Assembly (NCBI GenBank): GCA_964501715.1
Contig: CAZCTR010000004.1
Location: 1 to 64,000, forward strand
DNA length: 64,000 nt
Direction: 5' to 3'
Source of the DNA: M55B118 sp964501715
Lineage (GTDB): Bacteria; Bacillota_I; Bacilli_A; Izemoplasmatales; Izemoplasmataceae
This document shows positions 27,027-35,878 of the stretch, in pieces. Made by a program: the position numbers and the translations under genes. A model generated the notes under the pieces. It made no database searches. It saw only the letters and a list, made by a program, of their open reading frames with translations, and had not been told where the DNA came from. Within the stretch, counting starts at the first letter, position 1. The number at the start of each line of letters is the position of its first letter.

Positions 27027-29210
27027 ATGATAGAACTAAAAAACGTCAGCAAATATTACCAAGGAAAAGAAAGTGTCGTAAAAGCTCTGGACTCGATTTC
27101 CATCCGTTTCGACCTCGGCGAGTTTGTGGTCATCACCGGTGAGAGCGGAAGTGGGAAGTCGACTTTTTTGAACGTGCTTAGCGGACTTGATACCTATGAG
27201 GCCGGAGAGATGTATGTCGACGGCGAAGAGACCGCGCATTTCTCCGATGAGGAATGGGAGGATTACCGCCGCAGGCATATCAGCTTCATCTTCCAAAGCT
27301 ACAATATCATCGACGCCTATACGGTCTATCAGAACGTGGATTCGGCGTTGATGGTGCAAGGCATACCGAAAGAGAAGAGAAAAGACCGGGTCATGGAACT
27401 CATCGACCGTGTGGGCCTTGCCAAACAAGCCCATCAGAAGGCTTCAAAGCTTTCTGGCGGGGAAAAGCAGCGCACCGCGATCGCCCGGGCGCTCGCGAAG
27501 GATGCGCCGGTCATCGTCGCAGACGAACCTACGGGAAATCTTGACAGCACGACAGGGGAAAGCATCATTAAACTTCTAAAAGAAGTCAGCAAGGACAGGC
27601 TTGTATTGCTTGTGAGCCACAACTACGCTTCAAAAGAGCCTTACGCGACAAGACATGTGAGGCTATTCGATGGTGAGATCGTCGAGGACCGAAGTGTAAG
27701 ACCCTATGAAAAACCCGAAGAAGAAAAAAAGGGACGCGTCACCAAAGATCGCATGGATCCAATTCAACAGTTCAACCTGGCCCTCAGAAACATCCTCTCC
27801 ATGCCTAAAAAAGCGCTATTCACCTTGCTTATAAGCATGTTCGTCGTCTTTGTGTTCGCGATGACCTACGGGTCTTATGTCGAACAGACCGAAGCGACCG
27901 GCATGACCTCAAGCCATCCGAATTTCAGCAACTCCTTCGAAGGCCGGCTCGTAGTCAGCCGCAAGGACGGCGCGGCGATGAGTGAAAGCGAGCTCACAGC
28001 TTTTGAGAATGAGCGCAGTGTGAAAGCCGTCGTGCCCAACGATCCTTTGCTCGACAGGCATTTCCGGGTACTCGAAAGCCATGAGAGCACCCGGCGTTCC
28101 TTCAGCATGAGCGTTCACCACGCATCCGTCCTTTCGGAGGGCGATTTGACTGAAGGGCGTCTGCCTGAGGCTGCGGATGAAGTTGTCGTGGACTCCGATG
28201 AGTATAGTGTCGGAGAGACACTCGACATCTTCCAATCACAAACCTGGGAAGGGTTCGCGGATGGTGGTGGATCCATGAGCGCCACTGTTGTGGGCATTGT
28301 GGACAGCGACCAGATGTGGAACCGGACACTTTATTTCTCGACCGCCTTTTTTGAAAGCACCGAGGCCAAAGTGCTCACACTTATGCACAACAACACCTAC
28401 CAGTTGACCCATGACGATATCACATTGACTTTTGACACCATGCGCATCGTGCTAGATGAACGTCAGGATGTCGGCTCATTCAAGATCCGAAGCGGGGACG
28501 ACCAACAACTTCCCCAGTCAATTGATGACCTACTCGGAGAGATCATGACCCTCAGCGGAACGCACATCTTCGACAATGAGCTCTATACCCTTGATGTGGA
28601 GTTCGCCGCCTTGGATGAGGGGGAGGAATACCAATACGACCAGTTCCTGTTCATTCATCCAAACACCATGGCGAACCTCTATGAGGACGTGGGGATCCAC
28701 CAGGTCACACTTGTGAGCGGGGATGCCTATGATGCCAACCGGATCCAGGAAAATCTGGGGGAAGACTATTTCTCTGTCTATCCCGCGGGGTATACCAATG
28801 AATTCGACGCCATTTTCAGAACCATCACCAAGATTTTCCTCGGCGGCCTTTCGATCATGGTGCTTCTACTCATGTATTTCATCGCCTACATCGCACTCAA
28901 GAATGTCATGCAAAGCCGCAGCAAGAGCTTTGTCATCCTGCGCTCCATCGGTGCTAGGAAAAAAGAGCTCAGCCAATCGCTGATCGTCGAGCTCATATTC
29001 ACCATGCTCATCGCCTTCACAGTGGTAAGCGGCATATTGAATTTGCAACCGTTGTTGCCGAACATCATTCCCGAATACATGCGGTTCTTCTCACTTGGAA
29101 ACTACCTCTTCATGCTCACCGCGCTTGTGCTTCTCAGCGTCTTTCTGGGACTCAAGTTCAACAAAAAAATCTTCCGAAGAAGCGTCATCAGCGCTTTTCG
29201 GGATGAGTAG
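27027..29210 (+). CDS. ABC transporter: ATPase fused to FtsX-like permease (A)
   Basis: A 727-residue MacB-type fusion. Residues 1-225 are the ATPase: Walker A GESGSGKST, signature LSGGEKQRTA, Walker B VADEPTGNLD. After a charged linker, one helix at about 258-283 leads into an extracytoplasmic domain of about 310 residues. Three helices with FtsX character (about 600-715, including SFVILRSIGARKKELSQ) close the protein. This family mechanically exports or extracts peptides or lipoproteins. The second fusion gene starts 8 bases later; together they would give a heterodimer. No two-component system flanks them. Confidence 0.9.
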   Translation: MIELKNVSKYYQGKESVVKALDSISIRFDLGEFVVITGESGSGKSTFLNVLSGLDTYEAGEMYVDGEETAHFSDEEWEDYRRRHISFIFQSYNIIDAYTVYQNVDSALMVQGIPKEKRKDRVMELIDRVGLAKQAHQKASKLSGGEKQRTAIARALAKDAPVIVADEPTGNLDSTTGESIIKLLKEVSKDRLVLLVSHNYASKEPYATRHVRLFDGEIVEDRSVRPYEKPEEEKKGRVTKDRMDPIQQFNLALRNILSMPKKALFTLLISMFVVFVFAMTYGSYVEQTEATGMTSSHPNFSNSFEGRLVVSRKDGAAMSESELTAFENERSVKAVVPNDPLLDRHFRVLESHESTRRSFSMSVHHASVLSEGDLTEGRLPEAADEVVVDSDEYSVGETLDIFQSQTWEGFADGGGSMSATVVGIVDSDQMWNRTLYFSTAFFESTEAKVLTLMHNNTYQLTHDDITLTFDTMRIVLDERQDVGSFKIRSGDDQQLPQSIDDLLGEIMTLSGTHIFDNELYTLDVEFAALDEGEEYQYDQFLFIHPNTMANLYEDVGIHQVTLVSGDAYDANRIQENLGEDYFSVYPAGYTNEFDAIFRTITKIFLGGLSIMVLLLMYFIAYIALKNVMQSRSKSFVILRSIGARKKELSQSLIVELIFTMLIAFTVVSGILNLQPLLPNIIPEYMRFFSLGNYLFMLTALVLLSVFLGLKFNKKIFRRSVISAFRDE

Positions 29211-29218
29211 GTGCTAAC

Positions 29219-31651
29219 ATGATCAAACTTGACAATGTCAGAAAAACATACAATAAGCGCAAGCAGAACGAGAACCGGGTCCTAGACGGGATCAGCCTCG
29301 ATTTGCCGAATACCGGCCTTGTCGTGCTGCTCGGTGAGAGCGGAAGCGGAAAGACGACGCTTCTTAATGCGATGAGCGGGTTGGACAAGGTCGATTCGGG
29401 GGCCATCTCGTTCGATGCGGACACGTTTGAGAAATACGACACTTCGGCATGGGATGCCCTCAGGACAAAGGACATAGGCTATGTGTTCCAGAATTACTAT
29501 CTGCTTCCTCACGATACTGTCTATAACAACATCCGTCTGACGCTCAAGATGGTCGGCATCGATGACGAGGCTGACATCGCCGGACGCATCGACTATCTTC
29601 TCGGCGTGGTCGGCATGAGTGGCTACAAGAACCGCAAGGCCAACCAGCTCTCAGGTGGACAGCAACAGCGCATCGCGATTGTACGTGCGCTTGCCAAAGA
29701 CCCGAAAGTCATCATCGCCGATGAGCCCACCGGGAACCTCGACAGCCGAAACACACTTGAGATCATGCAGATCATCAAACAGATCTCCAAGGAGAAGCTC
29801 GTCGTCATGGTCACCCACGAGAGGACGCTTGCGAGCGGCTACGGTGATGAGATCGTGGAGATTGTGGACGGGAAAATCGCCACGAGAAAGACCAACCATG
29901 AAAAGACCCAACATACGAAAACCCACGAGACCGACATCTATCTCGGGGATTTGAACCAAGTGCTCGAAGACGAAAACGTCTCGGTTTACATGGATGGATC
30001 AAGCGACGCACCACCACGGGCGCGCTTGATCCTCAAGAACAAGACACTTTATATCGACGTGGACAACCAGGCCTACAACAAGGTCTATATGCTCGATGAG
30101 AAAAGCGATGTGAAGATTCATAGCGCCAAACGCGAAGAGGTTGAAAAAACGGACGAAACCCTTCCGACGTTCAACTATTCCGAACGCTTCGCCCCACCGG
30201 AGAAGTCATTCCGGCAGGTCATCGGATGGCGCCATGCACTCGAACGTGCCTATCAGGCGCTCAAACGCACCAACAAGCTCACGCGCCTTCTATTCATCGG
30301 CTTCTTTATGGTCGCGGGCATTTTCGCCCTCGCGGTCTCCATGTTCACAAACATCTTCTTCATTGACGAGGAAGACTTCCTGGAAACACCAAAATACACT
30401 TTCTCAGCCCCGCTTGACGAGCGAGAGAGCGACAATCTAGGCACCATGACCTTCGATGATTTTGACGCGGTGAGGGCTTACGGCGAATCCTATAACTCCA
30501 TAGAGGCCTATGGGGTGGGACGGTCGCGTGCCTCTGTAAGGATGAGCCTCCCGAAATTCTATCAGACCGGTGGCGTGACCTCGAGAAGCGCACACATCGC
30601 GCCGATTGAACTGGTCGGTGAAGGTGACCTTGTCGCCGGAGACATGCCTACAGGCAACGGCATCCTCATCGACCGCACGCTGGCTGATGAGATGCTCAGA
30701 AGCGGCACGCTTCCGAATCTGGGGATCGACACCTATGAAGATCTTCTGAGTCTTGAGGGCCAGCTTCGCAATGGCACGATGGAAATGCCCTATGCCATCA
30801 GCGGCATCGTTGACACGAGAGCACCGGTGTTCTACGCGGACCGCGCGCTCAGGCTCAGCATAACCTCCGAACAGTTCATAGCCTATGATTTCATTGAAAA
30901 TTCTATGAGTGTCGTTGCGGGCGAGGTTCCCAATAACCAAGGTGAGGTCATGCTTCATGAGTCGATGGTCAGCGGCATCGATGACATAAACTTCGATAAC
31001 GCCACTCACGACATGGACGGTGTCACCTACGACGTTGTCGGTGTTTACGGCATGGAGGGAACCGTTCAAACATCCAAAGTTGTCGCAATCAATGGCACCA
31101 TCGAAGCCGCGGGCTTCGACATGTGGGGGTCCCATGCCTATTTCTATACCGCGGACAGGGAGGCTTTCAACGCTGAGCGCGACGAGGCGTCTGAGGTCCT
31201 TCTCGATGAGTATGAACAGGCCCATCGGGATGAACGCAACATGCGACGCATGACTTCAGGCGGGCTCATGGTATTCTCCATCGTCACCCTGGTCGCGACC
31301 GCAGGGTCCTTCTATTTCATCATCCGTTCCTCGATGATGCGGCGGATCTATGAGATCGGTGTCTATCGCGCGCTCGGAGTGAAACGCGTCGACATCGTGA
31401 AGATTTTCTTCATAGAGATAGTGCTGATCACCACAGTCTCCTCCCTGCTCGGCTATCTCGGGATGAGCTATGTGGTCAATGAGCTTGTCAAAGCCTCGGA
31501 TGAGATGATCGATTTCTTCAACATCTCCGTATTCACGGTATTTGGAGGCGTCGCCATCATCTATGCGATCAACGCCCTCTTCGGGCTTCTGCCACTTTTC
31601 GGTCTGCTCAGAAAGACCCCGGCCCAGATCCAGTCGGTCTATGACCTATAA
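29219..31651 (+). CDS. ABC transporter: ATPase fused to FtsX-like permease (B)
   Basis: An 810-residue partner of the preceding gene. The ATPase (1-225) has GESGSGKTT, LSGGQQQRIA and IADEPTGNLD. Unlike the first gene, about 110 residues lie between the ATPase and the first helix, including a small domain (RARLILKNKTLYIDVDNQAYNKV) whose role is unknown. The first helix is at about 360-385, the extracytoplasmic part at about 390-675, and FtsX helices follow to the end (IYEIGVYRALGVKRVDIVK). The ribosome site is weak, so coupling to the upstream gene is likely. A strong hairpin follows. Confidence 0.9.
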   Translation: MIKLDNVRKTYNKRKQNENRVLDGISLDLPNTGLVVLLGESGSGKTTLLNAMSGLDKVDSGAISFDADTFEKYDTSAWDALRTKDIGYVFQNYYLLPHDTVYNNIRLTLKMVGIDDEADIAGRIDYLLGVVGMSGYKNRKANQLSGGQQQRIAIVRALAKDPKVIIADEPTGNLDSRNTLEIMQIIKQISKEKLVVMVTHERTLASGYGDEIVEIVDGKIATRKTNHEKTQHTKTHETDIYLGDLNQVLEDENVSVYMDGSSDAPPRARLILKNKTLYIDVDNQAYNKVYMLDEKSDVKIHSAKREEVEKTDETLPTFNYSERFAPPEKSFRQVIGWRHALERAYQALKRTNKLTRLLFIGFFMVAGIFALAVSMFTNIFFIDEEDFLETPKYTFSAPLDERESDNLGTMTFDDFDAVRAYGESYNSIEAYGVGRSRASVRMSLPKFYQTGGVTSRSAHIAPIELVGEGDLVAGDMPTGNGILIDRTLADEMLRSGTLPNLGIDTYEDLLSLEGQLRNGTMEMPYAISGIVDTRAPVFYADRALRLSITSEQFIAYDFIENSMSVVAGEVPNNQGEVMLHESMVSGIDDINFDNATHDMDGVTYDVVGVYGMEGTVQTSKVVAINGTIEAAGFDMWGSHAYFYTADREAFNAERDEASEVLLDEYEQAHRDERNMRRMTSGGLMVFSIVTLVATAGSFYFIIRSSMMRRIYEIGVYRALGVKRVDIVKIFFIEIVLITTVSSLLGYLGMSYVVNELVKASDEMIDFFNISVFTVFGGVAIIYAINALFGLLPLFGLLRKTPAQIQSVYDL

Positions 31652-31653
31652 AA

Positions 31654-31681
31654 AATAATGCCACGTTTTCGTGGCATTATT
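31654..31681. terminator. Bidirectional terminator
   Basis: Perfect 12-base-pair stem AATAATGCCACG with complement, TTTT loop; overlaps the 3' end of the photolyase gene. Confidence 0.8.
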
Positions 31682-33041
31682 CATTGCTGAAGCGGTTCAC
31701 ATAGGTTTCGATGTCGAATTTCCGTCTTAGGCCGTTCGCGCTCAAAGGCCTTAGTTTCCCGAGTACATCCCTTTCCTGAAACGCCCGGTCATGACGTCCG
31801 AAGCACCACGCGATGCCCGCGTAGCTGTTTGGGTCCCTTCCGTCGAGAAAGTAGAGGTTGTTGAGTGTCCTGATGGTATCATAGGCTTCCTTGTATGTCC
31901 TCGACCACATTATGATCTTCTTGCCCCAATACATGCGCATGTAATTGTGCATGAATCCAGTTTCTCTCATCTCCTGCATGCATGCGTTCCAATAGCGGTC
32001 GTGCGTGCGTCCTTCCTTGAGTGTATGCAAGTCGTAGATCGCTTCACGTGTGTCATGCTTGTGCGCTTCCATGGTCTTGTAGGCCCACCCGTAGGTCATT
32101 GATTCGAAGGCATCATAGCCATCCTCGAAGAAATAGACGTAATTGAACGCGAGTTCCCTTCTGACGATGAGCTGTTCGAGATAAGCATCCGCGTCCGCCT
32201 GTTCCACAGTGCCGTCCTCAACTTCCTTTTGAATGGTCTCAAGCATGTGTAGAGGGGAAATCATCCCGAAATGAAGATAGGGGGAGAGCGTGCTGATCGC
32301 GTAGGCCCCAGGGTCATTGCTGAGGCTTGAATACTGATGGATCTCGTGTGTCAGGAATGATTCGAATCGCCTCAAGGCTTCCCGTTCTCCGCCTTTGAAG
32401 CGGTCGACTTTGCCCACTTCATGGTTGATGTCGCACCGCTTTATGATCGACTCGGCGCTTTCATCGAGCATGCCGGCATGGCTTTTCGCCTTTTGGTGTA
32501 TGGCCGGGATTTCGGGCAATGGACTCGGATCCTTGAGTGCATTCCAGAGTTTTTTCCTTATGGTTCTGGCCGCGTATTCGACCTTGTCGGAAGCGACTTC
32601 CACAGGAACACTCACATCGCTTTCAACCTCTTCGATTCTGAGGCTTTCCGCCTCGGCGGTCATTTTCCTGCGCATCTCCCTCAGTGGGCGTACGTAGGCC
32701 TTATCGGTGACCAGTTGGGTAGCCCGAGAAAAATGACGGGGGATCTCAATGAGAAAATCGCCCGTTGTGACGGTGAAATCGATGCCCCTCGTTTCGAATG
32801 AGCGCCTCAAATCCTTGAGGCCCTCGATCATGAAATGGTAGTGTCTGTCGGCTCCATCCTTGAAGGTTCTTGCGATGCAGAAGACGACCTTCAAGGGCTT
32901 CTCAAGCCTGTTCGCTTCTAAAACCGCATGATAGAGCGCTCCGTTTTGATGAATGCGTTGGGTGTGTTGCATCCAGTAAAGGACGTATTGTCCGTCTTCG
33001 TTTACGGGGTGGTCTTGTATGACGCGGATTCTTTGTTTCAT
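31677..33041 (-). CDS. Class II CPD photolyase
   Basis: FAD-dependent light-driven repair of cyclobutane pyrimidine dimers. The 454-residue length fits class II. Class II hallmarks are YVLYWMQHTQR near the N terminus, RHYHFMIEGLKDL, LSPYLHFGMISP, the long block WNACMQEMRETGFMHNYMRMYW (recognisable by WNACMQEM and MRMYWGKKI), and FLDGRDPNSYAGIAWCFGRHDR. The ATG at 33041 has AGGAGG upstream; an earlier in-frame start has none. It is divergent from the OLD-like gene with only 27 bases between starts. Confidence 0.95.
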   Translation of the reverse strand: MKQRIRVIQDHPVNEDGQYVLYWMQHTQRIHQNGALYHAVLEANRLEKPLKVVFCIARTFKDGADRHYHFMIEGLKDLRRSFETRGIDFTVTTGDFLIEIPRHFSRATQLVTDKAYVRPLREMRRKMTAEAESLRIEEVESDVSVPVEVASDKVEYAARTIRKKLWNALKDPSPLPEIPAIHQKAKSHAGMLDESAESIIKRCDINHEVGKVDRFKGGEREALRRFESFLTHEIHQYSSLSNDPGAYAISTLSPYLHFGMISPLHMLETIQKEVEDGTVEQADADAYLEQLIVRRELAFNYVYFFEDGYDAFESMTYGWAYKTMEAHKHDTREAIYDLHTLKEGRTHDRYWNACMQEMRETGFMHNYMRMYWGKKIIMWSRTYKEAYDTIRTLNNLYFLDGRDPNSYAGIAWCFGRHDRAFQERDVLGKLRPLSANGLRRKFDIETYVNRFSNE

Positions 33042-33068
33042 CAAATACCTCCTAATAAGGGTGATAAT

Positions 33069-34241
33069 ATGATTGACCATGTGCATATCAAGAATTTCAT
33101 GGCGTTCAAGGATGAGACAGTGGTGCTAGGCAACCACACACTTTTCATCGGGACCGCCGCATCCGGGAAGACGACCCTGCTTAGGGCGCTCGACTTGTTT
33201 TTCAATCATGTGCTTGATCTTCAGGATGTCCGGAACAAGCGCGAGCCCATCATCATCGAATGCTCGATCGACGAGACCACCTACAAAAAAGTGTTCACAC
33301 CACCTCACTACACCTTCGATTCGAAATTATCCCATGGCCCCTTTGAAACCCTAGCAAAAATGCGCTATCTCTATCTTCCCTCACCACCGCATGCAATGGA
33401 TCATTTTTTCAATCAATGCCTGTCCCTTCATTATACGCCTAAAATAAACGACTTTGCAAATGCCGAAATGTCCATAGACGGCTTAACCATCAAAGGGGCT
33501 GCGGGGCCATCCAGAGAGGCTTATCAGGTGGTTGACACGCCGGATTTCCAAAATGAAAGCGATAAAAAAAGGATCAGGGTCGAATGGCTGAAACACTTCA
33601 ACCATGCAAGCGCCCTTTATATCGGTGCCGACGACATAGAGAAGAGCATCCGTTTCAAGGATTTCGACGGTCTTGTGAACCTGTGCGCACAAGCCCTGTT
33701 CGTCTCGAAGCAAAAACAGTTCATCAATGCCTTTCCCTACAGGGTCCACCCCCTTTTCAAGACGGACATGCAGCGAGAGATGTCCACCTTGACCAGACCG
33801 ATGCGAAAAGCCACCACATTCCTGCTTGTCGAAGGGAAGTATGATGTGCCCTGGTTCGAGAGCGCACTTCGCATATTGAACAGGGAACACCGCTACCGGG
33901 TCGTGCCCTCGGGCGGGTCCGGGAATCTTCGCTTCGTTGACGAGCAGCTCAGGAAGGCTGGATTCAAGACGCTTGTCGTGAGCGATGGGGATGTAGATGT
34001 GCCAGGTTACAGTTTGAAACGCGACATCGTCGAACTCTATGTCGAACCTGATTTTCTCGAAAAACAGTTCAATGCGTCCTTCAAACGCCCACCGCAGACC
34101 AAAAAGCAGTTTTTCAGCGTCATTCATGAAAAAGATGATGTCATCAAAAAAGTGCTCGCCCGTTACGCGACCTATCACCTTAGTGCCTCACACCCTTTCG
34201 TCAGGGAAATCGGATCCATCCTCGAGGATTACGAGGCTTAG
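33069..34241 (+). CDS. OLD-like P-loop/TOPRIM protein, compact form
   Basis: A 390-residue protein. The N terminus (IDHVHIKNFMAFKDETVVLG) and Walker A GTAASGKTTLLRAL at residues 28-41 match AAA-type ATPases of the OLD/RecF group. The C-terminal half holds a TOPRIM core: LLVEGKYDVPWF with Glu255, and VVSDGDVDVPG with Asp306 and Asp308. Between them I find no clear ABC signature or Walker B, so the ATPase is short or degenerate. OLD proteins are nucleases, several in phage defence; a role here is inference. There is no adjacent UvrD-like (GajB) gene. Confidence 0.7.
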   Translation: MIDHVHIKNFMAFKDETVVLGNHTLFIGTAASGKTTLLRALDLFFNHVLDLQDVRNKREPIIIECSIDETTYKKVFTPPHYTFDSKLSHGPFETLAKMRYLYLPSPPHAMDHFFNQCLSLHYTPKINDFANAEMSIDGLTIKGAAGPSREAYQVVDTPDFQNESDKKRIRVEWLKHFNHASALYIGADDIEKSIRFKDFDGLVNLCAQALFVSKQKQFINAFPYRVHPLFKTDMQREMSTLTRPMRKATTFLLVEGKYDVPWFESALRILNREHRYRVVPSGGSGNLRFVDEQLRKAGFKTLVVSDGDVDVPGYSLKRDIVELYVEPDFLEKQFNASFKRPPQTKKQFFSVIHEKDDVIKKVLARYATYHLSASHPFVREIGSILEDYEA

Positions 34242-34307
34242 GAGGGTTTTATTTTGAAAGGTTTTGCTTTATAATACTTGCACACCCTTTGGAAAGGATG
34301 GATCCTT

Positions 34308-34958
34308 ATGAAGACGTGTCCGGTGTGTGAACACAGCACTTATGCACTCTATGACAAAGAGATCGACATCACCCACCACGTCTGCAAGGCGTGTGGATAT
34401 ACATTCAAGGACCCGGCGGACCATGTCGGTGAAACCAAGGAAAAGGCCCTTTATTCCAACCATCAGAACACCATGGAGAACCAAGGCTATGTCAATATGT
34501 TCAAGCGGTTTCTGGATTTTGCCTTGGATGAAGACACCAGGGGGCCGGCACTGGATTTCGGCAGCGGCCCCGGCCCCGTCCTCTATGAGCTTCTCAAAAG
34601 AGAGGGATTCGAAAGCTATCATTACGACCCGTACTTCCATGATGAGAAGAGGGTTTTCACGCGGCGTTACGGCCTCATCACCTCTACAGAGGTCTTTGAA
34701 CACCTAAGCGACCCCAAACAGATCATCACACAACTCGATGACCTCCTGAAAACCGAGGGCATCCTCGCGGTCATGACTTCCCTGAGACCCGTCTCCGACG
34801 AGGCTTTTCTCAAATGGTGGTACAGGCGTGACAGAACCCATATCGGCTTCTTCACCGAAGAGTCTTTCAAAAGACTCGCAGAAGGCACCAATCTGGAACT
34901 GACCAAGACAAATCGCAACAATTATTTCCTATTTGAAAAACGGAGTGACAAGTCATGA
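34308..34958 (+). CDS. SAM-dependent methyltransferase with N-terminal zinc ribbon
   Basis: A 216-residue protein. Residues 4-32 hold two CxxC pairs (CPVC and CKAC), a zinc ribbon. A class I methyltransferase follows, with the SAM motif LDFGSGPGPVLYELL, then STEVFEHLSDP and the LLKTEGILAVMTSL strand. The substrate is unknown. AAAGGATGG precedes the ATG; a TATAAT sits at 34270-34275. It is the first of five tightly packed genes and overlaps the dehydrogenase gene by 4 bases. Confidence 0.85.
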   Translation: MKTCPVCEHSTYALYDKEIDITHHVCKACGYTFKDPADHVGETKEKALYSNHQNTMENQGYVNMFKRFLDFALDEDTRGPALDFGSGPGPVLYELLKREGFESYHYDPYFHDEKRVFTRRYGLITSTEVFEHLSDPKQIITQLDDLLKTEGILAVMTSLRPVSDEAFLKWWYRRDRTHIGFFTEESFKRLAEGTNLELTKTNRNNYFLFEKRSDKS

Positions 34959-35869
34959 AGGTCCATACATTCAGCAATACCCAAAGAACTTATTTCACCG
35001 ACCATCTCCCCAAAAGCATCACGGTGTGCGACACCCCCGAAGACGCGGATGTCCTCATCCGCGGCAAGATGGACAAGGAGGAGGCCCATGATGGCCTCAA
35101 GGCCGTCATCATACCCTTCACAGGCCATAACGGCATGCCTGTAAAGACATTGAGGCAGAAAGGTGTGGCGCTTTTCAACACCCAGGCGCATTCCCACTTC
35201 GTGAGCGAGAAGGCGCTCACCCTCACTTTGGCTTTGCTTGGCAATGTGCCCTCGTATCACAACAATCTCAAAGGCGGCCATTGGAGCGGCAGGAACCTGC
35301 CTACCAGGACGCGCTGGGTCTCCCTTTGGAACAAGCACGTCGGCATTTACGGTTACGGCAAGATCGGCAGGCATCTGAAGACATTGCTCGATGCGTTCAA
35401 TGTGACCGTCCATGTCCTCGACCGTGGAAAGGATTATCCGGGTTGTGTAGTGGAAAAAGACCTCTACGCCCTCACGGGCAACACGGATCTGACCATCATC
35501 GCCGCCCCTCTCACCAAGGATACACAGCATGCCTTCAGCGGTCCCATTCTAGACCAGCTCAAGGGAAAATACCTGGTCAATGTCGGGCGCGGTCGGATCA
35601 TCGATGAGGCCGCGCTTTATGAAAGATTGGAAAACGGTCTGATCGAAGGGTTCGCAAGCGATGTGTGGTTCCAGTATCCCAAGGATGATGAGACCCTTGC
35701 CCCGTCGCGCTATCCGATCCACACCCTGGAGAATGTCGTCCTCTCCCCCCATACCGGAGGGTTCACCACGGAAGCGCAGACGCTCATGCTTGAAGCGCTG
35801 GTGAAAAGACTCAGGATGATTGAGGCCGGGGATTTTTCAGAGGCTTTAAATCTGTCCGACCTTGAATGA
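34955..35869 (+). CDS. D-2-hydroxyacid dehydrogenase family protein
   Basis: A 304-residue NAD(P)-dependent oxidoreductase. The nucleotide-binding motif is GIYGYGKIGRHLKTLL, followed by TIIAAPLTKDTQHAF, the catalytic Arg in NVGRGRIIDEAALYERL, and the catalytic His in VLSPHTGGFT. The N-terminal catalytic half is short but present. The family includes phosphoglycerate and lactate dehydrogenases. The substrate is not evident. It is coupled to the methyltransferase (4-base overlap), and a double iron-sulfur protein follows 9 bases later. Confidence 0.88.
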   Translation: MKVHTFSNTQRTYFTDHLPKSITVCDTPEDADVLIRGKMDKEEAHDGLKAVIIPFTGHNGMPVKTLRQKGVALFNTQAHSHFVSEKALTLTLALLGNVPSYHNNLKGGHWSGRNLPTRTRWVSLWNKHVGIYGYGKIGRHLKTLLDAFNVTVHVLDRGKDYPGCVVEKDLYALTGNTDLTIIAAPLTKDTQHAFSGPILDQLKGKYLVNVGRGRIIDEAALYERLENGLIEGFASDVWFQYPKDDETLAPSRYPIHTLENVVLSPHTGGFTTEAQTLMLEALVKRLRMIEAGDFSEALNLSDLE

Positions 35870-35878
35870 GGTGAGTGC

